NCBI GenBank assembly: GCA_002995645.1
Contig: PUHO01000012.1
Span: 115,132 to 179,131 of the forward strand
Origin: SAR324 cluster bacterium
GTDB taxonomy: Bacteria > SAR324 > XYD2-FULL-50-16 > HCM1
Length of the DNA: 64,000 bases
Direction: 5' to 3'
The stretch's first letter is position 1, and every line of letters starts with the position of its first letter. A program made the position numbers and the translations under genes. This document shows positions 1-9,195 of this stretch, one piece after another. The notes under the pieces are model-generated. The model did no database searches, was not told where the DNA came from, and saw only the letters and a list, made by a program, of their open reading frames with translations.

Positions 1-709
1 TACAGACTAACATAGAAAATAATTCTGGAGCCGATGTGCCAAATGCGGTTATAGTTAAGCCAATAATCCAGTTTGATATACCGAAAGTATACGCTATATT
101 TTTTACGCTGTAAATAAGCAAATAGGAACTTCCGATTAAACAAGAAAGCCCTAGTGTAAAATAAAAGACGTAGACAAATAAGCTTTTTGTTGGTTTTGTT
201 TGCCATTCTTCCGGATCTAGGCTATTCAATATAGTTTGTTTACTTGTCTTAATAAGATAGTAAAGATAAATGATAAGAGAAGCAAGAAAGAACACGCCTT
301 CAAAAAAGAAAGTATAAGTTGCTTCTTTTGTTGCAAAAGCAAAGGCAAGTAAAGTGGCAATGCCGGTCATGCTCCAAAGAAAAAGACCGTCGCGATATAC
401 GTATTCTTTTTTAACGCTAATAGGCAAGATTAAAGCGGCAATACCAAGTAAAAAAGAAGTATTAAAAATATTCGAGCCAAGGGAGTTGCTAAAAGCAAGA
501 TTGTGATGATGTTGCAAAGAAGCAAGCACACTTACAATGAATTCCGGCGTAGAAGTGCCAATAGCAACAAAAGTTAACCCAATTGTAATTTCAGGTAAAT
601 GAAAATATTGTGCCATTTTAGCAGCTCCATGAATGAACAAGGTAGAGCTATAGTAAAGAAGGATAATAGATAGCGCAAAAAGAAAAAATAAGAAAATAGA
701 AAATAACAT
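1..709 (-). CDS. Sodium/calcium exchanger family (CaCA) membrane protein, partial
   Basis: The gene starts at 709 on the minus strand and runs off the window start, so only the first 236 or so residues are visible. They show the two alpha-repeat signatures of the CaCA family: GTSTPEFIVSV near residue 50, followed by SNSLGSNIFNT, and a second copy with GTSAPEL near the window edge. Hydrophobic segments alternate with short loops, as expected for an inner-membrane cation/proton or cation/sodium antiporter. The ion cannot be told from sequence. The stop of the upstream gene lies 6 bases from this start (716 versus 709), so the two are probably co-transcribed and translationally coupled. Confidence 0.85.
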   Translation of the reverse strand, partial: MLFSIFLFFLFALSIILLYYSSTLFIHGAAKMAQYFHLPEITIGLTFVAIGTSTPEFIVSVLASLQHHHNLAFSNSLGSNIFNTSFLLGIAALILPISVKKEYVYRDGLFLWSMTGIATLLAFAFATKEATYTFFFEGVFFLASLIIYLYYLIKTSKQTILNSLDPEEWQTKPTKSLFVYVFYFTLGLSCLIGSSYLLIYSVKNIAYTFGISNWIIGLTITAFGTSAPELFSMLVC

Positions 710-715
710 ATAAAA

Positions 716-1513
716 CTAGAATAGTTTAGTATTTTTTATAGTCTCAAAATCACGTAAAAGACTATTTGGCGGATATATTCCTTTAAGCACGCACATACAA
801 GGAAATACTATAGAGCTGTGTCCAATTAAAGCAACAGGCGAAAGCACGCTATTACAACCGGATTCAAAACCTTCGCCAAGAATAGCTCCGACTTTATTAG
901 GTAGTTTTATTTTAGACGTAGACGTAGATAAAAATAAAGGTGGGAATGCTTGTTTTTGTTTTTCTTCTAAACTACGAAAAGCAAGATTAGAAAGCTTTGT
1001 TCCGGCACCTAGGTTAGTATAGCTTCCAAGAATGCTATCGCCAATATAAGCAAAGTGCCCGGCTTCTGAGTGGGGAAAGAAAAAACTATGTTTCACTTCT
1101 GTTGTGTGTCCAACAGTACAATGCGAGCTAATCCAGCAATCTTCTCTAAGATACGCTCCTTGCCGAATTTGGCAACGTTCTTGGATTACAACGTTACTTT
1201 TAATGGTGGCGCCTGCTTCAACAAGGGTATGTGCGTCAATGAAAATAGCTAGTTCTTTGTCTATAAAAGGTTTTGTAAAGAAAACGTCTTTTGTAAAAAA
1301 ATAACTACTATTAGTTAAATCAGCAGTTTTAATGTGATTACGTTGCATTCCTTCTTGCAATGCTGTTGATGCCGTTTCGTTTTGATTTATAAACGAAGTA
1401 ATTGCCGGGATAATCTTAGAAAGCATATCCCAAGGATAAGTAACGCCTTGTAGTAAAAAATGATTTGTTTGCGAGGCAAGCGGAAAGTAAAAAGGTAACG
1501 TAAAATAATCCAT
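716..1513 (-). CDS. GlmU C-terminal-like left-handed beta-helix acyltransferase-type protein
   Basis: This 265-residue protein has hexapeptide-repeat (left-handed beta-helix) sequence from about residue 93 to 240, for example VEAGATIKSNVVIQ and AYIGDSILGSYTNLGAGT. The stretch AGHFAYIGDSILG matches the acetyltransferase half of GlmU, in which a His at this position is catalytic. The nucleotidyltransferase half of GlmU is absent, and the first 90 residues are a short alpha-helical lead. It may be a sugar-phosphate acyltransferase or a GlmU-like paralogue; the substrate is not evident. It lies 24 bases downstream of rseP and just upstream of the exchanger gene on the same strand. Confidence 0.7.
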   Translation of the reverse strand: MDYFTLPFYFPLASQTNHFLLQGVTYPWDMLSKIIPAITSFINQNETASTALQEGMQRNHIKTADLTNSSYFFTKDVFFTKPFIDKELAIFIDAHTLVEAGATIKSNVVIQERCQIRQGAYLREDCWISSHCTVGHTTEVKHSFFFPHSEAGHFAYIGDSILGSYTNLGAGTKLSNLAFRSLEEKQKQAFPPLFLSTSTSKIKLPNKVGAILGEGFESGCNSVLSPVALIGHSSIVFPCMCVLKGIYPPNSLLRDFETIKNTKLF

Positions 1514-1536
1514 AATTATATTTTAGAAAAAGTTTT

Positions 1537-2817
1537 TTATCTAAACAAACTGTGTATATCGTTAAAAATAACGTACATAATAATAATTAATAGTAGGGAC
1601 ATACCTAGATATTGAATTTTTGTTTTCCATTGTATAGGAATATCACGGCGAATTACGAACTCAATTAGTAAAATGAAAAGATGCCCGCCATCTAGTGCAG
1701 GAATAGGAAGTAAATTAAAAATAGCTAGTTGCAAGCTAATTAATGCTAATGTAAAAAGCCAAACGCTAACGCCTTGCTTTGCCGCATGCCCCACAGTAAC
1801 GGCAATGCGAATAGGTCCTGCTAATTCATCTTGTTTAACGCCGTGCGTTAAGGCATGTTGTATAAAGTGGATAACAAATTGTACAGTTAAAAGGGTGTTA
1901 GTAAAACCTTTTTTAATTGCTTTGCCAATAGGTTCCTTTACTTGTATCGTAGGTAAGATAATACCTATGATTTTACGTTTATTTTGTATTTCCGGGGTTA
2001 TCTTAACTTGTATAGTTTTATTATTACGTATTATTGTTAACGTTACGTCTTCATTGGTATTCGCTTGGATTAGGTTTGTCATGCTATTCCAATAGGTAAT
2101 AGTAACGCCGTCAATTTGTGTGATCTTGTCGTTCTTTTGCAAGCCTGCTTTACTTGCCGGCGAATCAGGGAGTACTTCGCCAATAATAGGCGGTATCGCC
2201 GGTTGTATATCAAGAAATTGATCCTTTTTTAAATTAGGAACTAAAATAGTTTTTTGCTCTGTTTTTCTTTGTACTGTAATGGTATAAGGTTTGTTTTTTA
2301 TTTTTAAATTAGCCAAGAGCGGGAACGCTTCTTCCCAAGTGGCTACTTTCTTTTTGTTTATACTAAGAATCGTATCTGCTTCTTGCAACCCAAGTTTACC
2401 GGCAAGGGTAGTAGCTTGGATTGCACCAAGTACGGGCTTGCTAAATAAATATGCCGGTTGTTTACTTCCTATTTGATAGGCAATAGAGAAAGCAATAAAC
2501 GCAAATAATAAATTAAACAAAGGTCCGGCAATAATAATCCAAGCTTGTTGTAATTTTGTTTTAGAAGCATAGTTTTGCGGATCTGTTTTGTCTGCTGTGG
2601 CTTCCGATTGCCCTAGTATTTCAACGTAGCCACCAAGAGGAAGCAAAGAAAGGCAATATTCTGTTGAGTTAATTACTTTTGTAAAAATCTTAGGAGGTAA
2701 GCCAATAGAAAAAGTTAAGACTTTAACGCCAACTGAACGTGCCGCTAGAAAATGCCCCAGTTCGTGTATGAAAATTAAAATAGTTAATGTAGCGAGAAAA
2801 GAAAGAACGGCAATCAT
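1537..2817 (-). CDS. rseP: Site-2 intramembrane metalloprotease RseP
   Basis: This is a 426-residue inner-membrane zinc protease. The HExxH motif is at H18-E19-H22 in the first membrane helix, and the second metal-site motif is in NLLPIPALDGGH near residue 376. Between them lie two PDZ-like domains (around ILSINKKKVATWEEA and DKITQIDGVTI). In well-studied bacteria RseP cuts anti-sigma factors and remnant signal peptides within the membrane. It follows dxr by 12 bases in the uppS-cdsA-dxr-rseP order that is widespread in bacteria, so co-transcription is likely. Length is close to the usual 430-450. Confidence 0.95.
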   Translation of the reverse strand: MIAVLSFLATLTILIFIHELGHFLAARSVGVKVLTFSIGLPPKIFTKVINSTEYCLSLLPLGGYVEILGQSEATADKTDPQNYASKTKLQQAWIIIAGPLFNLLFAFIAFSIAYQIGSKQPAYLFSKPVLGAIQATTLAGKLGLQEADTILSINKKKVATWEEAFPLLANLKIKNKPYTITVQRKTEQKTILVPNLKKDQFLDIQPAIPPIIGEVLPDSPASKAGLQKNDKITQIDGVTITYWNSMTNLIQANTNEDVTLTIIRNNKTIQVKITPEIQNKRKIIGIILPTIQVKEPIGKAIKKGFTNTLLTVQFVIHFIQHALTHGVKQDELAGPIRIAVTVGHAAKQGVSVWLFTLALISLQLAIFNLLPIPALDGGHLFILLIEFVIRRDIPIQWKTKIQYLGMSLLLIIIMYVIFNDIHSLFR

Positions 2818-2829
2818 TATTATATTAAA

Positions 2830-4011
2830 CTAATTATTTTGCAAGATAGAGCGTATATACTCACTTCCCCAGTGATTTGCTTGTAACGCGTCTTCTATAG
2901 TCTCTAATTTTTGCAGGTAAGGCAATATTTTTTGTTGTTCTTCAATATGTTGAATCGCTTTTGCTAATAAAGAAAAAATAGTAATAAAAGAAATTTGCTT
3001 ATTAAGAAAAGCTTCTGTAATCGCTTCGTTAGCTCCGTTAAAAGCAGCGCAACAACCGCCGCCTAGTTCTAGCATGCGGTATGCCATGTTTAAAGTTGGG
3101 AATTTGCTATGATCAACAGAATGAAAGCTTAGGTTTTCTAGTTGGTCTAGTTTCAAAGGTTCACAACCGGAACGAATACGTTTAGGGTAGCCTAGACAAT
3201 AGGATATAGGTATACGCATATCAGCTTGCCCAAGTTGCGCTAGTGTCGATCCGTCTTGAAACGAGACAAAAGAATGTATTACTGCTTGCGGGTGAATCGT
3301 TACTTGCACTTGATTTGCTTGTATATTAAAAAGCCATTTTGCTTCAATAACTTCTAGCGCTTTATTCATTAACGTTGCCGAATCAATAGTAATTTTTTTC
3401 CCCATATTCCACTTAGGGTGTTTTAATGCCTGTTCTAGTGTAATAGAAGGAAAATCGGCAAGGTCTGTTCTATAAAAAGGACCTCCTGACGCGGTTAAAG
3501 TAAGGCTTTCTATTTTGTTATCTGTTTGTAAACATTGGAAAATAGCATTGTGTTCACTGTCAACAGGAAGTAAAGTAGCACCTGTATTGTGACAAGTTGT
3601 TGTTAGTAATTCCCCGGCAAGGACAATCGCTTCTTTTGTGGCTAAAGCAATGGTTTTGCCTGCTTTTGCCGCTGCCATAATAGGAAGAACGCCAATACTG
3701 CCAACAATAGCGGCAACAACAAGATCTATTTCCTTGTGTTCGCTAATATAAACGAGCCCCTCTTTTTCGTCATGTATTTCTAAAGGCAAGGTATATTTAC
3801 CAAGATACGTTAAAAATGCCTCTTTATTTTCTTGTGGCAAGACAACGTGTTGCGGCATAAATATACGCGTTTGCTCCGCAAGCTTAGCAAGGTTGCTATG
3901 TCCGCTTAATGCCCAGACTTTAAATTTATCTTGGTTTTGTTGAATAACGCTAAGTGTACTTTGTCCAATTGAGCCGGTACTACCTAAAATGGAAACAGTT
4001 TTTTTTTTCAT
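2830..4011 (-). CDS. dxr: 1-deoxy-D-xylulose 5-phosphate reductoisomerase
   Basis: DXR makes 2-C-methyl-D-erythritol 4-phosphate, the committed step of the non-mevalonate isoprenoid pathway. The NADPH-binding GSTGSIG motif lies at residues 9-15, and the metal-binding DSEHNA motif is present. I chose the start at 4011 (MKKKTVSILG, 393 residues), because the frame open to 4095 would overlap the end of cdsA by 71 bases and adds an unlike hydrophobic leader. The usually conserved Asn in the LANKE motif reads Thr here (LATKE). The gene sits between cdsA and rseP, supplying precursor for the undecaprenyl synthase encoded two genes upstream. Confidence 0.95.
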   Translation of the reverse strand: MKKKTVSILGSTGSIGQSTLSVIQQNQDKFKVWALSGHSNLAKLAEQTRIFMPQHVVLPQENKEAFLTYLGKYTLPLEIHDEKEGLVYISEHKEIDLVVAAIVGSIGVLPIMAAAKAGKTIALATKEAIVLAGELLTTTCHNTGATLLPVDSEHNAIFQCLQTDNKIESLTLTASGGPFYRTDLADFPSITLEQALKHPKWNMGKKITIDSATLMNKALEVIEAKWLFNIQANQVQVTIHPQAVIHSFVSFQDGSTLAQLGQADMRIPISYCLGYPKRIRSGCEPLKLDQLENLSFHSVDHSKFPTLNMAYRMLELGGGCCAAFNGANEAITEAFLNKQISFITIFSLLAKAIQHIEEQQKILPYLQKLETIEDALQANHWGSEYIRSILQNN

Positions 4012-4024
4012 GTATACGTAAAAA

Positions 4025-4843
4025 CTAGTGTAACGGAAGTCGGAAAAAATATAAAAGAAGCATAAATACAGGAACTGCAAAAAGGTAAGCGTCAATACGA
4101 TCTAGCATACCGCCATGTTCCGGAAGGAATTTGCCAGAATCTTTTACGCTATAAATACGTTTCCATTTTGATTCAAATAAATCGCCCATTTGCCCCACAA
4201 GAGTCGTTATAATTACAATGATAATAAAAGGAGCAAGGGCAATGAACGAAAGCGCAGGAGAAAGAAAAAAGCGAATAAGTAAAGTAACAACAAGAGCGCT
4301 ACTTAAGCCGATTAAGCTTCCTTCTATTGTTTTATTAGGGCTAATGGACGGCGCTAGTTTGTGTTTGCCGAAAAAAGTTCCGCCAAGGTAAGCCGCTGAA
4401 TCGCTTGTTATAATCATCGCAAGGATAAGAATAGTATAATATAATTGTAAGTGACTATCTGTTGCTCTTTGTAATAACATGCCCCAAGGTAAAGCAAGCC
4501 ATAATAAGATAGTTAGTAAATGCTTATAGGTTATAGTATTATTCTGTAATAAAAGAAAAAGCCCAACACAAAGCGTAAAGAGCATTATGCCAAGTCCATA
4601 AGTCCAACTAGTAAAGAATAAATCAAAACTAATAAGAGCGGATAGAGAAAAAAGATATAATAAAGGTAACGTTAGCTTAGTCACGTTTGTATATTCATAA
4701 ACACATACAAGAAAAAGCAAATAGCTAATTACTTTGAAAAGCCACAGTGGAACAAAAAATAAATAGCAAATAGCAAAAATAGCTAGGACAATGCTTACAA
4801 GAGTACGAATTAATAAAATACGAGACGTGCTAGAAGTTTTCAT
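4025..4843 (-). CDS. cdsA: Phosphatidate cytidylyltransferase
   Basis: CdsA converts phosphatidic acid and CTP into CDP-diacylglycerol, the precursor of phosphatidylethanolamine and phosphatidylglycerol. The 272-residue protein is strongly hydrophobic with about eight membrane segments. The family signature is at the C-terminus: SKWKRIYSVKDSGKFLPEHG followed by GMLDRIDAY, with the conserved KR, KDSG and DR-D residues. Its start overlaps the uppS stop by 4 bases (ATGA type), indicating translational coupling. Confidence 0.93.
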   Translation of the reverse strand: MKTSSTSRILLIRTLVSIVLAIFAICYLFFVPLWLFKVISYLLFLVCVYEYTNVTKLTLPLLYLFSLSALISFDLFFTSWTYGLGIMLFTLCVGLFLLLQNNTITYKHLLTILLWLALPWGMLLQRATDSHLQLYYTILILAMIITSDSAAYLGGTFFGKHKLAPSISPNKTIEGSLIGLSSALVVTLLIRFFLSPALSFIALAPFIIIVIITTLVGQMGDLFESKWKRIYSVKDSGKFLPEHGGMLDRIDAYLFAVPVFMLLLYFFRLPLH

Positions 4844-5538
4844 GCTTTTCCTTGTCGTTGTTCTGTTGTGTCGTAAAAAAGCAAAGCCTTTTCAAAATCA
4901 GCTTGCTTAAAATCAGGCCATAAAGTAGGAGAAAAAAAGATTTCAGCATACGCAGATTGCCATAATAAAAAATTAGAAAGCCGTTGCTCGCCGGACGTTC
5001 GTATGAGCAAATCAACGTTAGCCGCCGCTGGATTGTCTAAATAGCGATTAAACACGTCTTCAGTCAATTCTTCTTGCGGGATATTTGCTTGCATGATTTT
5101 TTGGCAAGTACGGATAATTTCACTTTTCCCGCCATAGTCTACTGCAAGATTAAGTTGCAAAGTCCGGTTGTTTTTTGTTTCTTCAATACGTTCTTGTAAA
5201 AGCGAAATAAGTTTAGGTGAAAGTTTATCTTTTTTACCTATATGTTTAAGGCAAATATCTTGTTCTATAAAAAAAGATTGATTTTCTATGAGGTATTTAT
5301 AAAACAAATCAAAAAGAAGTGAAATTTCTTTTTGTGAACGTTTCCAATTTTCTGTGGAAAAAGCAAACAGCGTTACTATTTTAATATTATAAGTTAAGCA
5401 GGCTTGTAAAGTCTCTTTAATAGCTGTTATAGCATTAGTATGTCCAAATGTGCGTTCTTTTTTATGTCCCTTCGCCCAACGGCCGTTCCCGTCCATAATA
5501 ACACCAACATGACGTGGAATATTCTTTAATGTAAGCAC
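4840..5538 (-). CDS. uppS: Undecaprenyl diphosphate synthase (cis-prenyltransferase)
   Basis: UppS condenses isopentenyl diphosphate units onto farnesyl diphosphate to make the C55 lipid carrier for peptidoglycan and LPS. The catalytic Asp is in VIMDGNGRWA (residues 13-22). The C-terminal signature LLIRTSGEQRLSNFLLWQSA carries the pyrophosphate-binding Arg residues and is followed by YAEIFF. At 232 residues the length is typical. It is the first gene of the uppS-cdsA-dxr-rseP run and lies 23 bases downstream of livF, so read-through from the liv operon is possible. Confidence 0.95.
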   Translation of the reverse strand: MLTLKNIPRHVGVIMDGNGRWAKGHKKERTFGHTNAITAIKETLQACLTYNIKIVTLFAFSTENWKRSQKEISLLFDLFYKYLIENQSFFIEQDICLKHIGKKDKLSPKLISLLQERIEETKNNRTLQLNLAVDYGGKSEIIRTCQKIMQANIPQEELTEDVFNRYLDNPAAANVDLLIRTSGEQRLSNFLLWQSAYAEIFFSPTLWPDFKQADFEKALLFYDTTEQRQGKA

Positions 5539-5561
5539 AAGTTTTTTATTGAAAATTGGAT

Positions 5562-6272
5562 TTAAATAGCCCCAAGGTAAGCTTTTCTTACTTCATCGCT
5601 CTTAGCTAGTTCTTTTGCGTCGCCTTGCATGACAATTTCCCCGTTTTCTAATACGTATGCTCGCGTTGCTTTTTGTAAAGCTAAGTTGGCATTTTGTTCG
5701 ATTAGAAAAATACTCATATTATATTCTACGCGAATTTGCTCAAATAGGTTAAAGATTTGTTGTATAATAATAGGAGCAAGCCCAAGAGAAGGTTCGTCTA
5801 GTAGTAAAAGCTTTGGTTTTGCCATTAAAGCGCGCCCAATAGCTAGCATTTGTTGCTCGCCGCCGCTTAAGGTGCCGGCTTTTTGTTTGCTTCTATCTTG
5901 TAGAATAGGAAAGAAAGAATAAATATGATCTAATTCTTTTGAAAAATTATGTTTGTCTTTACGTAAGTACGTGCCAATTAATAAGTTTTCCAATACTGTG
6001 AAATTAGGGAAAATATGGCGCCCTTCCGGAACGTGTACGATTCCTTTTTGTACTATATTATGCGGTGAAAGGTTGGTAATATCTTCATCTTGGAATGTAA
6101 TTTTCCCTTCTGTACAAGGTAAAATGCCGGAAATAACCATGAGAGTTGTTGTTTTTCCACTTCCATTGTTACCAATTAAGGTGATAATTTCACTTTCGTT
6201 TATTTCTATGCTAATACCGTGCAAAGCCCGGATTGGACCGTACGACGCTTTTATATTGTCTATTTTAAGCAT
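5562..6272 (-). CDS. livF: Branched-chain amino acid ABC transporter ATP-binding protein LivF
   Basis: This 236-residue ATPase has Walker A GNNGSGKTT near residues 34-42, the ABC signature LSGGEQQMLAIGRAL and Walker B LLLLDEPSLGLAP. The PSLGLAP ending and the short length are typical of LivF rather than LivG. It is the second nucleotide-binding subunit of the HAAT-type importer encoded with livG, livM, livH and livK immediately upstream, and is separated from livG by only 3 bases. Substrates in the family include Leu/Ile/Val and other amides or amino acids, so exact specificity is open. Confidence 0.93.
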   Translation of the reverse strand: MLKIDNIKASYGPIRALHGISIEINESEIITLIGNNGSGKTTTLMVISGILPCTEGKITFQDEDITNLSPHNIVQKGIVHVPEGRHIFPNFTVLENLLIGTYLRKDKHNFSKELDHIYSFFPILQDRSKQKAGTLSGGEQQMLAIGRALMAKPKLLLLDEPSLGLAPIIIQQIFNLFEQIRVEYNMSIFLIEQNANLALQKATRAYVLENGEIVMQGDAKELAKSDEVRKAYLGAI

Positions 6273-6275
6273 AAT

Positions 6276-7052
6276 TTAGGTTCCTAGATAAGCTGAAATC
6301 ACAAGCTCGTTGTTTTGGATTTCATGCGGTGTTCCTGTGGCAATAAGCGCGCCTTGATTCATTACAATAATAGATTCTGAAATTTGCATTACTAATTTCA
6401 TATCATGTTCAATTAATAGAATCGTAATAGGAAATTGCTCTTGTATAGCAAGGATAAGTTCGTTTAATCCTAAAGTTTCTTGATCGTTCATGCCGGCGGC
6501 AGGTTCGTCTAGTAAGAGTAAAGACGGATTAATGGCTAAAGCTCTTGCAATTTCTAATTTTCTTTGGAAAGCATAAGGTAAGCTTCCGGCAAGGGCATTG
6601 CCTTGTTCTTCTAATCCTATTAATTTAAGTAAACGATATGATTTTTCTAAAATCGCTTTTTCTTCTCTTTTAAAAGATCTTGTATTAAAAATAGCAGAAA
6701 CAAAATTGCAAGACGAACGAATATGACAGCCTACCATAATATTTTCTAAAGCACTCATACCGGAGAATAACCTTATGTTTTGGAAGGTTCGCCCAATACC
6801 TTGCTCGGCGACTTGATTCGGTTTTTTACCTTGTATTTCAACGTTTTTGCCGTTTTCTTGATGAAATATAATCTTGCCGTTTGTTGGTTTATAAATACCG
6901 GTTAGACAGTTGAATAAGGTTGTTTTTCCCGCGCCGTTTGGTCCAATTAATGCCGTTATCTGTTTTCTTGGCAAGGTAATATTAATATCTTTAAGCGCTT
7001 TAATGCCTCCAAAAGATTTATTCACTTTTTCAGTGGTAACAATAAAAGACAT
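6276..7052 (-). CDS. livG: Branched-chain amino acid ABC transporter ATP-binding protein LivG
   Basis: This 258-residue ATPase has Walker A GPNGAGKTTLFNCLTG and Walker B LLLDEPAAGMND. As usual in LivG proteins, the ABC signature is the atypical LPYAFQRKLEIARAL rather than LSGGQ. The IGRTFQNIRLF motif after Walker A is also a LivG hallmark. It pairs with LivF to energise the importer. It begins 6 bases downstream of livM and ends 3 bases before livF, so the cluster is one transcription unit. Confidence 0.93.
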   Translation of the reverse strand: MSFIVTTEKVNKSFGGIKALKDINITLPRKQITALIGPNGAGKTTLFNCLTGIYKPTNGKIIFHQENGKNVEIQGKKPNQVAEQGIGRTFQNIRLFSGMSALENIMVGCHIRSSCNFVSAIFNTRSFKREEKAILEKSYRLLKLIGLEEQGNALAGSLPYAFQRKLEIARALAINPSLLLLDEPAAGMNDQETLGLNELILAIQEQFPITILLIEHDMKLVMQISESIIVMNQGALIATGTPHEIQNNELVISAYLGT

Positions 7053-7058
7053 ATACCT

Positions 7059-8243
7059 CTATTCTAAAGTAGCGTTATTAAGTTTATCAAGGTCAAATTG
7101 TTTTCTTTTTATTTGTAAAAGACCGTTAGGCTTAAAAAGCATAATGCCAATCATACACATTGCAAAAATTAACATACGATAGTCATTTAAAAAGCGAAAA
7201 TATTCAGGAAGTAAAATTAATAAAGCCGAGGCGATAATAACACCAAGAGGCGAGCCCATTCCGCCCAGAATTACAATAGTAAGGATAACGCTAGATTCAT
7301 AAAAAGTAAAACTAGCCGGATTAATATATCCTGTATGGCTAGCAAAAATAATCCCGGCAAAACCAGCCCAACTTGCGCCAATACCAAAGGCGGCTAATTT
7401 TGTTTTTGTGCGGTGAATTCCCATAGAAATACAAGCAATTTCATCTTCTCTAAAAGCTTCCCAAGCGCGCCCAACACGAGAGTTGCGTAGGCGGTGAAAA
7501 CAAAGTAAAGCAATAATAATTAAAGCGAGTAATATATAGTATAAAAAAACGTTGCTTCCTCCCTCAGTTAAATGTATACCCGGCAGATTCGGTTTAGGAA
7601 TAGAGCCAATACCTTGTATGCCTTTTGTTAAATCTGTCCAGTTATACAAGATAAGCCGTATAATTTCCCCAAAACCTAGCGTTACAATAGCAAGGTAATC
7701 GCCTTTAAGACGTAAAACAGGAAACCCAAGAAGCACGCCAAGACAAAAGGCAAGTAACCCGGCAATAGGGAAAATTTGCCAAAAAGTAAGGTGGAAGTAT
7801 AAATTTAATAAAGCATAGCTATAAGCCCCCACAGCGTAAAACGCAACGTATCCAAGATCTAATAGCCCGGCAAGTCCAACGACTATGTTTAACCCTAGCC
7901 CCAACACAATATAGACGAAAGTAGAAGTAAAGATAGATACGTTGTAATCGCTAGTTATTAAAGGAAAAATAATAGCAATTAGCAAATAAACAGGAAAGAG
8001 TTTTTTATTTTGTAAATACAATAATTTTTTATTAATAAAATCAGTATGCCCTTTTTTTGCTTTTTGCCTATATTTAAACAGTATTTCCCACAAGAAAGAA
8101 GCGACAAACGCAATAACCGCAACAAGAGGCAGGTTAAACCAGCGATAGGTTACGACTTCCGTTGCATGTAAAGGTAACTTTAACACAACAAAAGGAAAGA
8201 GAAGAAGGCAAAACCAGACGGTAATAATAAGATGTTTTTTCAT
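7059..8243 (-). CDS. livM: Branched-chain amino acid ABC transporter permease LivM
   Basis: This 394-residue integral membrane protein has the LivM core from about residue 110 onward. The core contains GLAGLLDLGYVAFYAVGAYS, the cytoplasmic-loop motif AFREDEIACISMGIH that contacts the ATPases, and GGMGSPLGVIIASALL. The N-terminal 100 residues hold two or three extra membrane segments joined by a basic loop; such an extension is seen in some LivM proteins. It forms the permease heterodimer with LivH, encoded 19 bases upstream. Confidence 0.92.
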   Translation of the reverse strand: MKKHLIITVWFCLLLFPFVVLKLPLHATEVVTYRWFNLPLVAVIAFVASFLWEILFKYRQKAKKGHTDFINKKLLYLQNKKLFPVYLLIAIIFPLITSDYNVSIFTSTFVYIVLGLGLNIVVGLAGLLDLGYVAFYAVGAYSYALLNLYFHLTFWQIFPIAGLLAFCLGVLLGFPVLRLKGDYLAIVTLGFGEIIRLILYNWTDLTKGIQGIGSIPKPNLPGIHLTEGGSNVFLYYILLALIIIALLCFHRLRNSRVGRAWEAFREDEIACISMGIHRTKTKLAAFGIGASWAGFAGIIFASHTGYINPASFTFYESSVILTIVILGGMGSPLGVIIASALLILLPEYFRFLNDYRMLIFAMCMIGIMLFKPNGLLQIKRKQFDLDKLNNATLE

Positions 8244-8262
8244 ACGATATAAAATACGTTAA

Positions 8263-9171
8263 TTATACTTTTTCTATTTCTTTTTTACCAAGTAAACCAG
8301 ACGGTTTAAAAAGTAAAATAAGAATTAAAATGGTAAAGGCAACTATATCTTCATAATCACTAGAAATATATCCTGTTGCAAAGCTTTCAGACAAACCAAG
8401 TACAATGCCACCAAGCATAGCGCCACTAACAGAGCCAATCCCACCAAGTACGGCGGCAGTAAAGGCTTTAATACCAATAATAAACCCCATATTATAGTTA
8501 GCTTGTCCAATATAAGACGAGATTAATACGGCGGCAACAGCAGCAAGCGCGGATCCAATAATGAAAGTTAATGAAATAGTAGAATTAATATTTATTCCAA
8601 GAAGACGCGTCATTACTTGGTCTTCCGCAATAGCGCGCATGGCAATGCCGGATCGGGTATATTTTAAAAATAAAATTAAAGCAACCATGCAAGTGAACGC
8701 CGATGCAATAATAATGAATTGAGACGGCAATAAATAGTCAGACATAAAATCTAGCCACGATACTTCCGGAAGAAGTTCGGGGAAGTTAATGAAATTAGAG
8801 GTCTGAAAAAGAAGAACGTATTCGCGTAGTAGTAAAGACATACCAATCGCACTAATAAGCGGTGCTAGGCGAGAGCTGTTCCTTAGTTTTTCATAAGCTA
8901 TTTTTTCTACTGTAAAAGCGTAGCATGCTGTAAAAACAATACTAATTGAAATCGCAATTAAAAGCAGAATAGGAACGCTAATATGTAAAGGCGCTAGTAT
9001 GCTACACATACTGATAGCGATAAAAGCGCCTATCATATAGATTTCACCATGCGCAAAATTGATTAATCCAATAATACCGTAAACCATAGTGTACCCCAAT
9101 GCAACAAGCGCATAAATGCTTCCTTTTGTGATGCCACTAAAGAATAGGTCTGTAAAAAAATCAAAATTCAT
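8263..9171 (-). CDS. livH: Branched-chain amino acid ABC transporter permease LivH
   Basis: This 302-residue membrane protein has LivH family motifs: GSIYALVALGYTMVYGIIGL and INFAHGEIYMIGAF near the N-terminus, the coupling-loop AMRAIAEDQVMTRLLGI, and GGIGSVSGAMLGGIVLG. About eight membrane helices are visible. It lies directly downstream of the binding protein gene livK (24-base gap) and upstream of livM, the standard order livK-H-M-G-F. Confidence 0.93.
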   Translation of the reverse strand: MNFDFFTDLFFSGITKGSIYALVALGYTMVYGIIGLINFAHGEIYMIGAFIAISMCSILAPLHISVPILLLIAISISIVFTACYAFTVEKIAYEKLRNSSRLAPLISAIGMSLLLREYVLLFQTSNFINFPELLPEVSWLDFMSDYLLPSQFIIIASAFTCMVALILFLKYTRSGIAMRAIAEDQVMTRLLGININSTISLTFIIGSALAAVAAVLISSYIGQANYNMGFIIGIKAFTAAVLGGIGSVSGAMLGGIVLGLSESFATGYISSDYEDIVAFTILILILLFKPSGLLGKKEIEKV

Positions 9172-9195
9172 AGTTACGCCAAATGAAATAGGTTG

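Noticed and set aside
2830..4095. A longer dxr start at 4095
   Set aside because: It would overlap cdsA by 71 bases and adds a hydrophobic leader not found in the family; the start at 4011 fits.
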